From: Schistosoma mansoni
Lineage: Eukaryota > Platyhelminthes > Trematoda > Strigeidida > Schistosomatidae
DNA: 64,000 bases
Direction: 5' to 3'
Assembly: GCF_000237925.1 (NCBI RefSeq)
Contig: NW_017386014.1
Span: 1 to 64,000 of the forward strand
A program made the translations under genes and the position numbers. Positions 23,100-34,600 of this stretch are shown here, in pieces. The notes beneath the pieces were generated by a model, which was not told the origin of the DNA, did not search any database, and worked only from the letters and a program-made list of their open reading frames with translations. Positions within the stretch are counted from its first letter, which is position 1, and each line of letters begins with the position of its first letter.

Positions 23100-23600
23100 T
23101 TTTGTCTTGTTTAAGTCTTTTCATTGACAGAATAAACCTCGGCGTTAGGAGTTATGTTGATCTTCAGAATCGGGTCAACGGATGCAGCCAACTCATCTTC
23201 AACGTTACTTTGAAATGAGACAAGAATTGCATGCACATGTTGAGAAAGCTCATACAAGAACAGCCGTTCAATCAAGTTCTCGTCAAATGTCCATTTACCA
23301 ATGACATCTCGCATTCACATCGACATTTCCGTTTGCCGGGCCGTTTCGCAGCTCGATATTGTGGAAGAGTTGGTCTATAGTCTACCAGTCGGTTATGTCT
23401 GCTCTTTTAAGGATAGTCTTTTCTAAATTCTTAGTAAGGTTCCAAAACATCACTGGCAAACATACTAGGTTCGACGTACTTTTTGCCCTCATTACTGAGG
23501 GAAATTTCCCACATGGATCAGTCACTCCATAGTCGTGGAAGTCTGTTTCTGCCACGCAGAAGCTGACTTCCATATTGTCGGGCCAAAATGGCATTAGCTG
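23100..23600 (-). mobile_element. Gag fragment of an LTR retrotransposon
   Basis: Two minus-strand frames (23382-23594, then 23111-23314) form a Gag-like sequence typical of Gypsy elements: PFWPDNMEVSFCVAETDFHD, then, after a break, MRDVIGKWTFDENLIERLF and DELAASVDPIL. The frames are offset, so the copy is disrupted. Confidence 0.6.
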
Positions 23601-23734
23601 AAGTGTGGGAGGTGAAAGAGGCTTAATTTTAAGTAACTTAAATGTCTGCTACGTCATGATGAAGATGTAATACACCAGTGGGCGAGAAAAACATTATCGC
23701 AATAGGTAAAAATAAAAATTACAGAAATGGTATA

Positions 23735-23905
23735 TAATCAGAGACGGATAGTGGCTAGTAGTGGAATCCAGGACGCGCGTTTCGTTCTATTTGGGACTCG
23801 TCAGCTGGATGTACCTGCATCTCAGAGTTGATGTTCACTCTGGGACTTGAACCCAGTACCCTCGCTTCAAACGCCATCGCGTTATCCACTCGGCCACGTT
23901 TTTAC
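23735..23905 (-). mobile_element. tRNA-derived SINE with near-consensus hammerhead ribozyme (Sm-alpha type)
   Basis: On the minus strand this has a perfect RNA polymerase III A box TGGCCGAGTGG (23886-23896) and a good B box GGTTCAAGTCC (23843-23853). A type I hammerhead follows: CTGACGAG (23797-23804), a short helix II, CGAAAC (23779-23784), a self-complementary helix III ACGCGCGT, and the cleavage triplet GTC (23772-23774). Stem I is formed by TCCAG and CTGGA on either side. Every conserved core base I checked is present, so self-cleavage is plausible. This layout is known for Sm-alpha repeats of schistosomes. Confidence 0.88.
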
Positions 23906-24249
23906 ACATTTATGATCGAACTATTCCGACTCAGTCAAACCAGAAGTCAGAATTGAGGAGGTTCGAATATGTATTTGAAAGGTTATCGACGTATTTGTAA
24001 GCATTTAATCGATGCTGGCTAACGGTTGCAGGAGATGCATGATATAGCGTACTCACTCGTGATTTGGTATGAATAAGTGACCCAGTACCTTCACCTAGAT
24101 GTGTCCAGTACGACTAATGTGGTCAGCATCAGTGTCAATGACTTACGGAACCATTTATTTTTGGGATATATCGCTACATGCTCTTAACCTGTGTCAATTC
24201 AGCTAAAAAATAATTTTCTCAAACTCCAAGTTATCACGGGATCACCATC
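23906..24249. other. Unassigned stretch
   Basis: No feature recognised. Confidence 0.35.
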
Positions 24250-25570
24250 GACATACAAGTGTCACCGACGACTAGGAATAAAGATGGCGAATCAAGATAT
24301 CGAAAAGTGGAAATCGTAATAACTGGTAAAACTACAATTACACCTGTAGCCCTCTCAGAGTTAATCCTGGTTCCAGGCCCGGGTAAAGGTGTAGGGTTGG
24401 GCAACTCCATCCCAAAGCACTTGACAGTGTGGATAGGACAATATTATGGAAATTTCTTCGACGCTATGGAGTTCCTGGGAAGATTGTCAACATTACCAGG
24501 GACTCATACAACGGACTAAAGTTCAGGGTGGTGCATGGAGAACATCTAACAGATGCATTCCAAGTAAGAACCGGAGTCAGACAAAGGTGTCTATTCTTCC
24601 CCTTCCTCTTTCTTCTGTTGGATGACTGGATTATGAAGATTTCGACATCTGAGAGGAGGCAGGGAATACAATGAATATCTCATAATCAAATAGGCGATTC
24701 GAACTTCACAGATGACCCAACCCTTCTACACATGAACAAATGCATATGAAGAGAACTAGTGTAGCAGCAACCTCTGCAACAGAAGGCGTCAACACGCACA
24801 AAGGAACAAAGTAAGATCCTCAAATAAAACATGGAGAACACCAAGCCAATCACGCTTGACGGTAAAACTCTGGAAGGTATGGAATCATTCATGTACCTGG
24901 GTAGAATCATCGATGAACACGGAGGATTTGATGCAGACCTAAAGACAGGGGTTGGAAAACCAAGGTTCTCATTACTACAACTGAAGAAAATATGGGACGC
25001 AAAACAACTTTCTACTATTTTCAAAGTGGGAATCTTCAATATGAATGTCAAGGCAGTCCTACTGCAGGGATATGAAACGTGAAGAACTATCACAATCGTT
25101 GTCAAGAAGGTGCAAGTATTTATAAATGGTTTTCTACTCAAGATACTCAACATCCATTGGCCGGATACCATCAGCAACAGCCCTCTGTGGGAGAGGACAA
25201 ACAGCTCTCAGCTGAAGGGGAAATTGGGACAAGACATTGAAGGTGGATAGGAAATACATTGAGGAAACCATCGAACTGTATCATGAGGCAAGCCCTAACT
25301 TGGAGTCCTCAAGCGAAGCGGAAAAGATGAAAGCCGAAGAATACATTACGCCGTGAACTAGAAGCAGATATGACGGGCTGAATAGCAACTGGAAAGAACT
25401 GAAAAGGATTACCTGGGAAAGGGTTGGATGGCGAATGCTGGTGGTTGGCCTATGCTCCTCCACGAGGGGTAACTGGCGTAAGTAAGTAGGTGAGAACTAC
25501 GGAAGCATCATCCTACTCTCAGTAACATGCAAGGTGTTTAACATAGCACGGGCGAGCCGAATGAAAGTTT
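24250..25570 (+). mobile_element. SR2-like RTE retrotransposon fragment
   Basis: Frames at 24429-24674 and 24831-25082 carry SR2-type reverse-transcriptase motifs: LDRTILWKFLRRYGVPGKIV, VRTGVRQRCL with FPFLFLLLDDWIMK, and then ITLDGKTLEGMESFMYLG. The C-terminal region (LSGYETWRT-type, HWPD...SNS, GRPKNT-like) continues in broken frames to about 25480. A short piece near 25490-25570 resembles an upstream RT segment (NYGSIILLSVTCKVFN) and is out of order, so a second fragment is joined. Confidence 0.75.
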
Positions 25571-25929
25571 TTGAAGCCCACCAACTCCGATCTAGATTTA
25601 TGTCATTGCGGCGGTTTTGACAAAAATATCTTCAGAGCATACCTTGATCTGGTGTCTTTGATATGTACTTTGCAAGTTTTGATCGGCACTTTTTACCAAT
25701 CTTTAATACTTCTATTCACAGTAATTCAAGGTACCGAAATAAAGTTTCTTCCTCTACTCTAAAGGGATAAGAATACTCTGGAAAGTATATAGTGACGAGC
25801 TACGAAATTAGTTAGAGAAAACTCAAATCCGAACTTGATGAAGAACCTCTTGAGCCATTGGACCACTATCCTTCCAAATTTCGGGGACTTGAGAATGAGC
25901 ACTTAATGCCATTTAGCATCGTAAATACT
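25571..25929. other. Unassigned stretch
   Basis: A 63-codon frame at 25571-25762 shows no recognisable domain. Confidence 0.3.
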
Positions 25930-26345
25930 TCTAGGTGTCCAACGAAATACCCATTTATCCTCAGATATCATGCAGTTATCTTATTCAAGTTCACGGCTGA
26001 GATGGGCTGGACCCAAATACAAAGTCACTAAACCTTCTACTGACTGTGGACTTAACAGAGGCGATGTAATTAAAGCTATTAGCATCTTAGATGCGGAGAA
26101 GCCAACAGGGCTGGACGAATTACATCATAAAATCCTGAGATGCATTGTACAATATATCGCAGCCCCACTGACTGTGATATTAAATGTCACTTGACCAGGG
26201 TGTGTTACCCATGGATTGGAAGGATGAAATCGTCATTCTTATACATAGAACAGGATCAAGACAACTTCTATCGAACTACAGATCTGTCAGCCTCGCAAGT
26301 GTCGTGGTTAAGACACTGGAAAGAATAAAAAAAGCCATCTTCCAC
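25930..26345 (+). mobile_element. CR1-type reverse transcriptase fragment
   Basis: Frames 25970-26194 and 26184-26384 encode the RT fingers region: LDAEKPTGLDELHHKILRC, then PMDWKDEIVILIHRTGSRQL and LSNYRSVSLASVVVKTLERI. Two frames are needed, so it is inactive. Confidence 0.65.
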
Positions 26346-26560
26346 TTAATTCAAGCTGCGGTGACACATCTCTACAGTCAGTAGTACGACATCACCCTCG
26401 AACCTGGGGTTTGCTACTTTTAGTCTAAACGCTCTCCAACCGATCTGTCTGGCATGGTCAGACCCTAACGAATGATTGTTCCAGCCAGTATTTCTCGACT
26501 GATTGATCACGATAGGCAAGCCTGACCACCACGTCAAGGTAGCGGCCACGATCGGGCACC
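26346..26560 (-). repeat. Dispersed repeat family B, copy 2
   Basis: Minus-strand sequence closely matching 9740-9945 across about 200 bp, with the blocks GGTTTGCTACTTTTAGTCT and CTCTCCAACCGATCTGTCTG in the same order. Confidence 0.6.
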
Positions 26561-27775
26561 GAAAACTCTTAACCTTTCTTTACTGTCTAACATATTAAAT
26601 ATAAATATTTAGAGTGTAAATATAGTAACATAGTAATGAAAGTCCTTTACTTGACAAATCCCACAATCGTCCTATTAATTCTAAGGTATGTCCCAAATAT
26701 TCATCACACTTTTGACTATCAGAAAATAAAATGCAGAAAAAGAAGATGAAAACGATAGTGTCCTACAGAAAATGATCAGAAAAAATCAAACTTCCCTATT
26801 AATGACAGTGATAACAGCAGTAGTTATAATAACTTCGCACACGTCTAAGTTATCGAAGCCGGCCTTTTAAAGTTGTGACACCAACGCAAATAGCATCACT
26901 TTACTCGAGCACAAACCACCAAGCCTCTGTGTTATGAACACTCAATGCTAATAAATGTTATCAGTTGTTCGGAAACAATTATGATCAAACACAGACAGTC
27001 GCGTAACATTCTCAACTTGGAGAAGCGAAGCTTTTCAGGCGCAAAGCAGAATTACCGTCACTGACGAGTTATGAGCTGGACTTATGACACGCAGACTGAC
27101 ATCACGATTATATCTAAGATAGCACGTAAATTGATCTCATTAGTCACCCCACCACTAGCACTCACGCAACACACATAGAAGTGTCATGATTTAATGTAAA
27201 TAAATTCTAAAATTATTATGATGAATGAAAAACCAAATATGTCAACTTGTAAGTTTTGATGATTAAAACAATGGTTTGATTAAGGGAAAACATATATGGG
27301 AGTTTGAGTAGATGCTTTCTTCAATATCATAATCCTAGATGAAGTTATATCGCTTATGACATAACTGGTAATAAGTTGAACATGAATGACACACAAGGTT
27401 TGTGGTAAGGAAATAGGTGTAATGGAGAAGTATCCGTCAAATCTATATGTTATGCTGACATAAAGAAAAATGCTATTGGAATTTTTAAAGCGAAACTGTG
27501 ATGAAATGAGAAAAAATATATACTTACTCAACAAGAAATTGAGCAACATCAGCTACAGGCGTTTTAGGTGACAGTTCCTGGAATAAAAGATAAATATGAC
27601 AAGTTACAATAAGAGTAGACAATACTTCAAGCACTTTTTAGTATATAAAAATACTTCATGTAACAGGATGATAATACCGGCAGAGCTTCAAATTAAGACC
27701 AATTAGTTTTATAATCCACAACATAAGAAACTTAAACAACTGTAAGTCAGCCATCATCACAGTCATTGTTTTCGA
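26561..27775. other. Unassigned AT-rich stretch
   Basis: The 89-codon minus-strand frame at 27280-27549 has no recognised domain. No splice-supported exon was seen. Confidence 0.35.
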
Positions 27776-28065
27776 TGCAAATGTCAAGACGGTTCTATTT
27801 AAGGAGCTGAAACTTTGAGAACTATCACAAACATTATCAAACACGTATAAGTATTTATAAACAATTAACTACGAAAGATACTTATATTCAATGTCCGTTG
27901 ACCGGATACCATCAGCAACAGCGTACTGTGGGAGAGATCAAGTTAGCTTCCATCTAAAGAGAAAATTGGGTACACTCGCTTGAAGTGGATAGGATATACA
28001 TTAGGGAATTCATCAAACTGTATAACAAAACAAGCGCTAACTTGGAATAGTGAAGAGAAACAGGA
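27776..28065 (+). mobile_element. SR2-like 3' fragment
   Basis: The sequence follows 25020-25300 closely in order: GTCAAG then GGTTCTATT, AACTATCACAAAC, GTATAAGTATTTATAAACA, CCGGATACCATCAGCAACAG and GTGGGAGAGA. All frames are broken. Confidence 0.65.
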
Positions 28066-28338
28066 ATTAAGCTAACATTTGAAGCTAGGTGGATGAATGT
28101 TTCTACATTTAGAGAGCAGGTTAGAATTATTTCACAACCTCTACTCCTTTCACGGGAAATTTATGCTTAACTGTTCATTCCTCAATGGTTTTACACAACA
28201 CAGGAGCGGCGCTGAATCACTGATCAAAAGATAATGGCAAAGAAAATTTCCAATACGAGAATTGCTTCATCACTTAGAATCTTAGGCTAAAATTGAAACG
28301 TAGCTAGAGATAGATAAAAAAACATCTAAGTGATTCGG

Positions 28339-28481
28339 TGCGGAGCTGGTAGGTCCTGGGTTCGAATCTCGCGAGTGCGGGATCGTGGATGCGCACTGCT
28401 AAGGAGTCCCATAATAGGACGAAACGGACGTCCAGTGCTTCCAGGTTTTCCATAATGATCTAGCTTCAATTGACTCATGAT
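28339..28481 (+). mobile_element. Hammerhead-bearing tRNA-derived SINE upstream of SND1
   Basis: A B box GGTTCGAATCT (28359-28369) precedes a hammerhead-like stretch: CTAAGGAG (28399-28406), helix II built on GTCCC and GGAC, GAAAC (28421-28425) and the cleavage triplet GTC (28430-28432). The family consensus for the first block is CTGAGGAG, so the core G is changed to A here and cleavage is probably lost. The element stops exactly where the inverted-duplication arm begins, 131 bp before the SND1 start codon. Confidence 0.75.
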
Positions 28482-28612
28482 TTACTACACAAATCTGAAA
28501 TCTAAAACTTGCGCGAATGTTTGTTTTATTCGTCATAGATAGTCGTGGATTATTCAGTTTGTGTGTTGCCACGTGTTTGTTACTAATATCATTGGAGAGT
28601 ATCGTCTGAACA

Positions 28613-28690
28613 ATGTCTTCTCTTGTGAACAATAGAGAAGAAGCACGGCCAGTCAGCACAAACACATATTTCTTGGGAATAGTGAAGCAA
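28613..28690 (+). CDS. SND1: SND1 exon 1
   Basis: Codes for 26 residues ending GIVKQ, the first strand of SN1. The donor is GTACGT, phase 0. Only 131 bp separate the ATG from the SINE at 28481. Confidence 0.85.
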
Positions 28691-31600
28691 GTACGTCGCT
28701 CATACACTGATTTGTTCATTATAGTATCAATATTTTTGCGTAGTTCAATAGTTTCTAACATACAAGATGCAATTTTAGGTTTTCTCAGCACCACTATTTT
28801 CCTTTTATAGGTTTTATCAGGAGATACTATTATGGTACGTGACAGACCCATAAACGGTCCTCCTCCAGAACGAACCATTATTTTGTCCAATATTTCATGT
28901 GGTCGCGTTGCTCGTAAGCCTTCAACGGGAGTTCCTACTGGGACATCAGAAGATCCGTTTGCCTGGGAAGCCAGAGAGTTTGTTCGTACTCTTTTAATCG
29001 GGAAAGAAGTTTGCTATTCTATCGAAACAGAACAACCATCCGGTCGCAAGTATGGATGTGTGTATGTTGGTACGTTCTAAGCTAGTTTATTTATCCTTAC
29101 ATCAGGGAAAAATATCAGTGGCGAAAATGTTGCTTTGTCCTTAGTGGAACAGGGATTAGCTGAAGTGAGAAAGCTAAATCCGACAGTAGCTGCCAAAAAT
29201 AAAGTTTACCAGCAACTTGTAACTGCTCAAGAACAAGCAAAATCACTTGGTAAGGGTCGTTGGTCTCCCAACCCCCCTGTTACGAGGGAAATTCTTTGGT
29301 CAGTAGAGAACATTCGGAGCTTCTTCGAGAGCTACAAAAATCGACCACTTAAAGCTGTTGTCGAAAATGTTCGAGATGGCTGTTCTGTACAAGTCTTCAT
29401 TCTGCCTGAATCCCTTAATGAAAGACCAAATACATTTGTATACCTTACTGTCACAATGTCAGGAATTAAATGTCCATCAATACGTTATGAGGATGGAAAA
29501 ATTGTGAGTTAGCATATCGTTGTTTCATGGTTTATAGGTTCCCGATGCGTGGGGTCTCGATGCGCTGTTCTTTACCGAATCCAGACTTCTGCAGAGAGAC
29601 GTTACTATACTGTTGGAATCCGTATTCAATCAAACTTTCGTCGGGAGCATCCTCCACCCAAATGGGAATATAGCTGAGTTGTTGCTGCGTCATGGTCTTG
29701 CTCATTGTATTGATTGGAATCTGAACTTAGTAAGCGTTCCAGGTGCTGCTGAAGCCTATAAAATAGCTGAAAGATTTGCGAAAGAAAAACGACTACGCGT
29801 TTTTGAAAACTATCAGCCCACACAAACAGCTGAGGTACATTCAGACAGTCTTCCAACAGTTGTTCCAGGGAAAATATTCAGTGGGGTTGTGAGTGCTCGT
29901 TTAACTTTATTTGTACTGCTGTTCAATTTATATTTCTGAGTAAAAATCTGAATAGTGTAAATAGCTCTTAGTAAATATTAAAAAATTCTTCTCAGTACTC
30001 TGCAACATTAAATTTTGTAATTCATCGCACACGTATTTATTAAACTATAATGAGTCGCAAAATACCCGCAAATTAAACATCAACTCAGCTCATGTATGTT
30101 TTATTTATTTGTTTTGTCTATAATTTATTGAAGTAAAAATTGGTGTAAGGGAGCATCAACTATATATGCGTCACAAATCATTTTATGTGTTACAGCTGGC
30201 ATATTGCCCGGTTGCTCAAGCCGAGACGGTTGGTTTCCTTAAGAGGTCGCTCCCCAAGCCTTAGACCTGATGGTCCAATCCTTAAGGCAATGGAGCGAAG
30301 TCAAAGGATGCAGCGCCATGGTAGCCAGTGACGAACAACAGGTTCACCCTACATTTGTTTCCTCAGGATCATGGGGCCTGTGTGCTCCTTAGGTGTGGAA
30401 TCAGGGTTTTCCAACTCCCGTGGATAGACCCTCCGTGTCTACCAACCCGATTAAAGTGCCTAACATTCTCTTTTTGTCTTCTCAATATCGTGAATAACCC
30501 CCTCCACGAGAATGCAGTGAGTAGGACTGACCGGTCTGTGGTTGTATATGTGTGACCATGTAAAAGCACTCAAAGTGGAAAAGCTAATTCCCCACTCTTC
30601 CATACCAGGGAATTTGTTTGTCAATTGAACTCTTGGTGTGAGGATTAATAATACTGTCCTGTTGGTCCAAGCCAAAATCAGTTGAAGCACTTGTAGGACG
30701 TGTATTGCAGTCGAACAGTGAGTACGTTTTATATTATTCCCATTATCTACAGGTTGAATTAAAAATACATGGATCAGTTTAAAATTCATTCCACGACAGG
30801 CAACCACCTATGCGTATAAATTGGAACGAGATACAAGATAGATTTTTCAAAAAATGAATAGCTTCAATTTTCTGCTTTACAATGTCATTGGGACAAGGTA
30901 GCATAAACCAATTAGTTTCTTTTACCCCCCATCTTAATATTGCTGTACGGTTCCGGATCTTTTGTACTATCCACTGAGAGTAACCGAAGCTTAATGGACC
31001 TTGGCATGTTTTGAATTTAGGGATAACGTTATTTTTGTTCCCTCTTGGCACCTCAGCCATCTTCGTACGATGTCGATGTATTCTCCCTTTTGTTTTAAGA
31101 CTTTTTTGCACATGGCGATGTACATCACAAGTTTAAGCCAACGACTTAGGCTGTCAATTGTTTTTTTAACCACGGAAATTGTATTGATCTTAGCCATCTG
31201 TGTATTCCAGTGAAAAAGTTACTGCATTAGTGTCAGTTTTATCATGTCATTTCAAACTATGGTATTGTGGACATGTTATTTCGGAGCCTCTTTCAGGCTA
31301 GACCTAATTTTAGTACTTTGGACTCACTGTTCTTAGCTTCAAAAACTTAGATCCATGGGTATTGTTTTTTTCCAGATATGTGAAGTCGGCAACGGTGATA
31401 ACGTCTCTATCAAATGTTCAGATGGTGTTCATAAATTCTTTCTATCCAGCATAAGAGCTCCGCGACCACAAAGCAACAACAAAGAAGACGATTCTTCTGC
31501 CCAACGTGGTCGTATTCGTCCGCTTTACGACATACCTTATGTGTTTGAAGCTAGAGAGGTACTCCGTCAGTTCATTGGAAAACAAGTAAGTAAAATTTCA

Positions 31601-34600
31601 ACAAATCGATTGATTACTCGTACCTTGCAAAATATTCTGTAAAACAGTAGTTCATTAGGATTACAGAAAACATGCTTTATCCGTACGTAACTACTGTATC
31701 TTTGGTATACAGGTAACTGCGCACGTCGATTACATTCAACCAAAGACACCTAATACCGTTGACGAACGTGTTTGTGCCACAGTGCGAGCTGATGATGTCA
31801 ACCTTGCATTGGCCCTGGTTTCAAAAGGTCTGGCCTCTGTAGTCCGTTATCGAAACACTAATGATTCTCGTTCTGTATTTTACGGTGAACTTCTTGCAGC
31901 AGAAGAGAATGCCCAGTCTAAAGGACTTGGAATGTATAGCAAACAAGATGCCCCAATTCATCGTGTTGCAGATCTCACAGGTTCTATTTTTCGTATTATT
32001 TTGTTAATTCCTTCATTCATTTGTTTTTTGTTCTGTTTGGTTTCCAGCATGTACATTTCAACCGTTTCTTTTAAATGAAGGGATAATGATACAGCTAAAG
32101 ACGAAACGTTTATCATTATGTATCTATTGGCCAAACTATCTCTTATAGGTCTTCATACAGATAGTATGACTCGTAATTTGCAATTTTCATTGTAACATTC
32201 GATCCCTCCAGTCAGGTTTTGTCTTGACGTCATGAACATGGCGTTTTCAATAAATGCTTTTCAGAGAGTTTCCATATTCAAAGTCATTATTTTATTGGTT
32301 GCGCAAATGACAATTTTGATTGTTTTGACCGCATACGCAATAGGACTACTTCTTTACCCTTTGAGTGACGTCAAAATCTTTTTGGGTGCGTTTCTATTCT
32401 TCCAAACATGAAATGTTACTTCAGGACTTGTCTGTATCCATGACATTTTCAACCATATGGAGTGAGATATTCAGTCATGTAAATCATTTTATCAAAATGA
32501 TGTGCTCGATTGTTAGCAAAATCTCATTGTAGAAACAGCGGCTTACTCTAACTCTGTATGGTCGCTCTATAAACACTGACCTGTTGAAACATTTATGGTT
32601 AACCATTGACCATTTCGACATAATGTTGACTGACGCAGAAATTAAATCAAAGGAAAGCGTGATAAGCGAATTTCATTTTAAGCTGATTGAAGTCAATTAG
32701 CTAGGTGAAAACTTTCAATTTGGGAATCGGACGCTAATCGTAATGATTAATCCCATTTTTTTAGTCGATATAATTCCATAATTTCTGCCACTCAGTACCA
32801 CTCATTTTCCACTACGAGAACTATATCAACCAATATAGTTGTATTTCCTAGAATCAGTGTTCATTAATTTCCGTCTGTTATTTCCTAAGATAGCATGTAT
32901 TCACGATCCTCAATTTACCATTATCCAGTTTTTTTCACATTATGTAATCCTTGGTTCCAGTAACTGCTTATGTCTGTTTTGGGATGAGTGTATCACATTC
33001 TGTTTTTGTAAGTGATTAATAATTTTCGATGTAGTAGGTCTATGTAGTAACAGTCCCTCCCGGTTGCCTGAATCAGAATGGACAGAACAGCGTTCAGGAG
33101 TGCAATCTATCGGTTAAAAGTCACTAAGCCACCTGTGCTTTAGTACCTCTTCTCACGTTTGTTTTATCATTTCGTTTTGAATCATTATTATTATTATCTC
33201 ATTAAGAGGTGTTAAACGATGTGATCGTTTTTAAAATTTTAGGGAATGTAGCTAAATCTAGACAGTTTTTATCTTTTCTACAACGTGCTGAGCGACTGGA
33301 CGGTGTGGTAGAGTTTGTATTTAGTGCAAGCAGATTCCGTATTTATATACCACGAGAGACCTGCGTTATCACTCTGTTGCTTGGTGGTATTCAGTGTCCA
33401 CGTCGGGGAAGGTATGTTCATTTTAATGTACACATTTTTAAAAACAATGGCTAAGAAGATGTAAACGTTAATTTAAATTTCTTCACTCTTTACCTCAAAC
33501 GTACGCAGAGTTTAAGTACTGTCAATTGGTCAGTATAGGTCATTTAGTCGAATTGGATGTTTTTATTAAAACTTAGATTGCCTATTCAAGGTTGACATGT
33601 ATCGATCCTATAGAATTTTCTTTCATATCCTGGCACTATTTCATCAGCTGGCCGCCTTAACGCTTTTTCCAACCTGTCCCGGTTCTAAGATATCATTTAT
33701 TATATTGAAGTTTCTGAGCTGACGTTTTGAACACATGAACAAGCCAACGCAGCTGTCGTTTGAAAGCAATCATTTGTAATCTATACTTTTGAGTGAGATA
33801 ATGGCTGGTCATTAACCTAGATGGGTTTAATATTTGGTTTCAACGTGAGCTACAGCAAATTCGCTTACATCGATCCGACTAGAATGCTGAATTTGATGGG
33901 TACTGAAATGTAAAATAAAATTTACACATATCAAATGATAATCTGAGTCGGAATACGAGTTTTATACACAATCACTCCAGTGGTAGGTGATCGCTATGCA
34001 ATCAATCTTTATTTCAACTTCAGTTCCAGAGAAAGAACAGGTATGACAACAGCGATAACTGCTGCAGGAATTAGTTATAGTTTATTTTATTTATTTATTT
34101 GAACACAAATATTGGTACACAGGGGTACCAAATACATACACTTGACTTGTGCAACTCAAGTGAGTGATAATCAGAAATGGATTGCCATCTGCGCAAAACT
34201 TCGTCGTCTGACTAACGAGTCTCAATCAACAACAAAAGTAAATTTCCTTTATTTTTAGTCACCCGACCAGTGTGCTGAAATCTCCAGCTAGTACTGCAAC
34301 ACCTATACATTTAAGTGATGGTGGAACCCATAATCGATTCCAGTTACATAGAAAATGTTGAGCGAAGCCTCGTTTTCCACACTGATTTCTTACCTTCATA
34401 GGTCCTTCAAACCTAACAAAACATAAACGATTTTCAATGGGGATTCAGTCGACTAGTGCTACCTCTTTCCTGGCACTTGCAAAACCAATGCCAGCTAAAT
34501 CGGCCGAAGATACTACAGGATACTCAGATAAGTGCATAGTAAACAAAATTTTCGAATCAGCGGATGGTGAACAAATTTCTAGTATTTCTTTAAAATCTGA

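Larger units (their letters stand above)
28482..30068 (+). repeat. Right arm of 1587-bp inverted duplication
   Basis: Partner of 20015-21601. Here the arm is continuous with the complete SND1 gene, so this is taken as the ancestral position. Confidence 0.92.

Noticed and set aside
23840-23900. A functional tRNA gene
   Set aside because: A and B boxes are present, but the sequence continues into a hammerhead and lacks a proper acceptor stem; it is a tRNA-derived SINE.
24686-25177. 163-codon minus-strand frame
   Set aside because: Antisense shadow of the SR2-like reverse-transcriptase fragment on the plus strand.
28399-28890. 163-codon minus-strand frame (and its twin 21193-21618 on the plus strand)
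   Set aside because: It is antisense to SND1 exons 1-2 and their intron; the sense strand is clearly conserved coding sequence.
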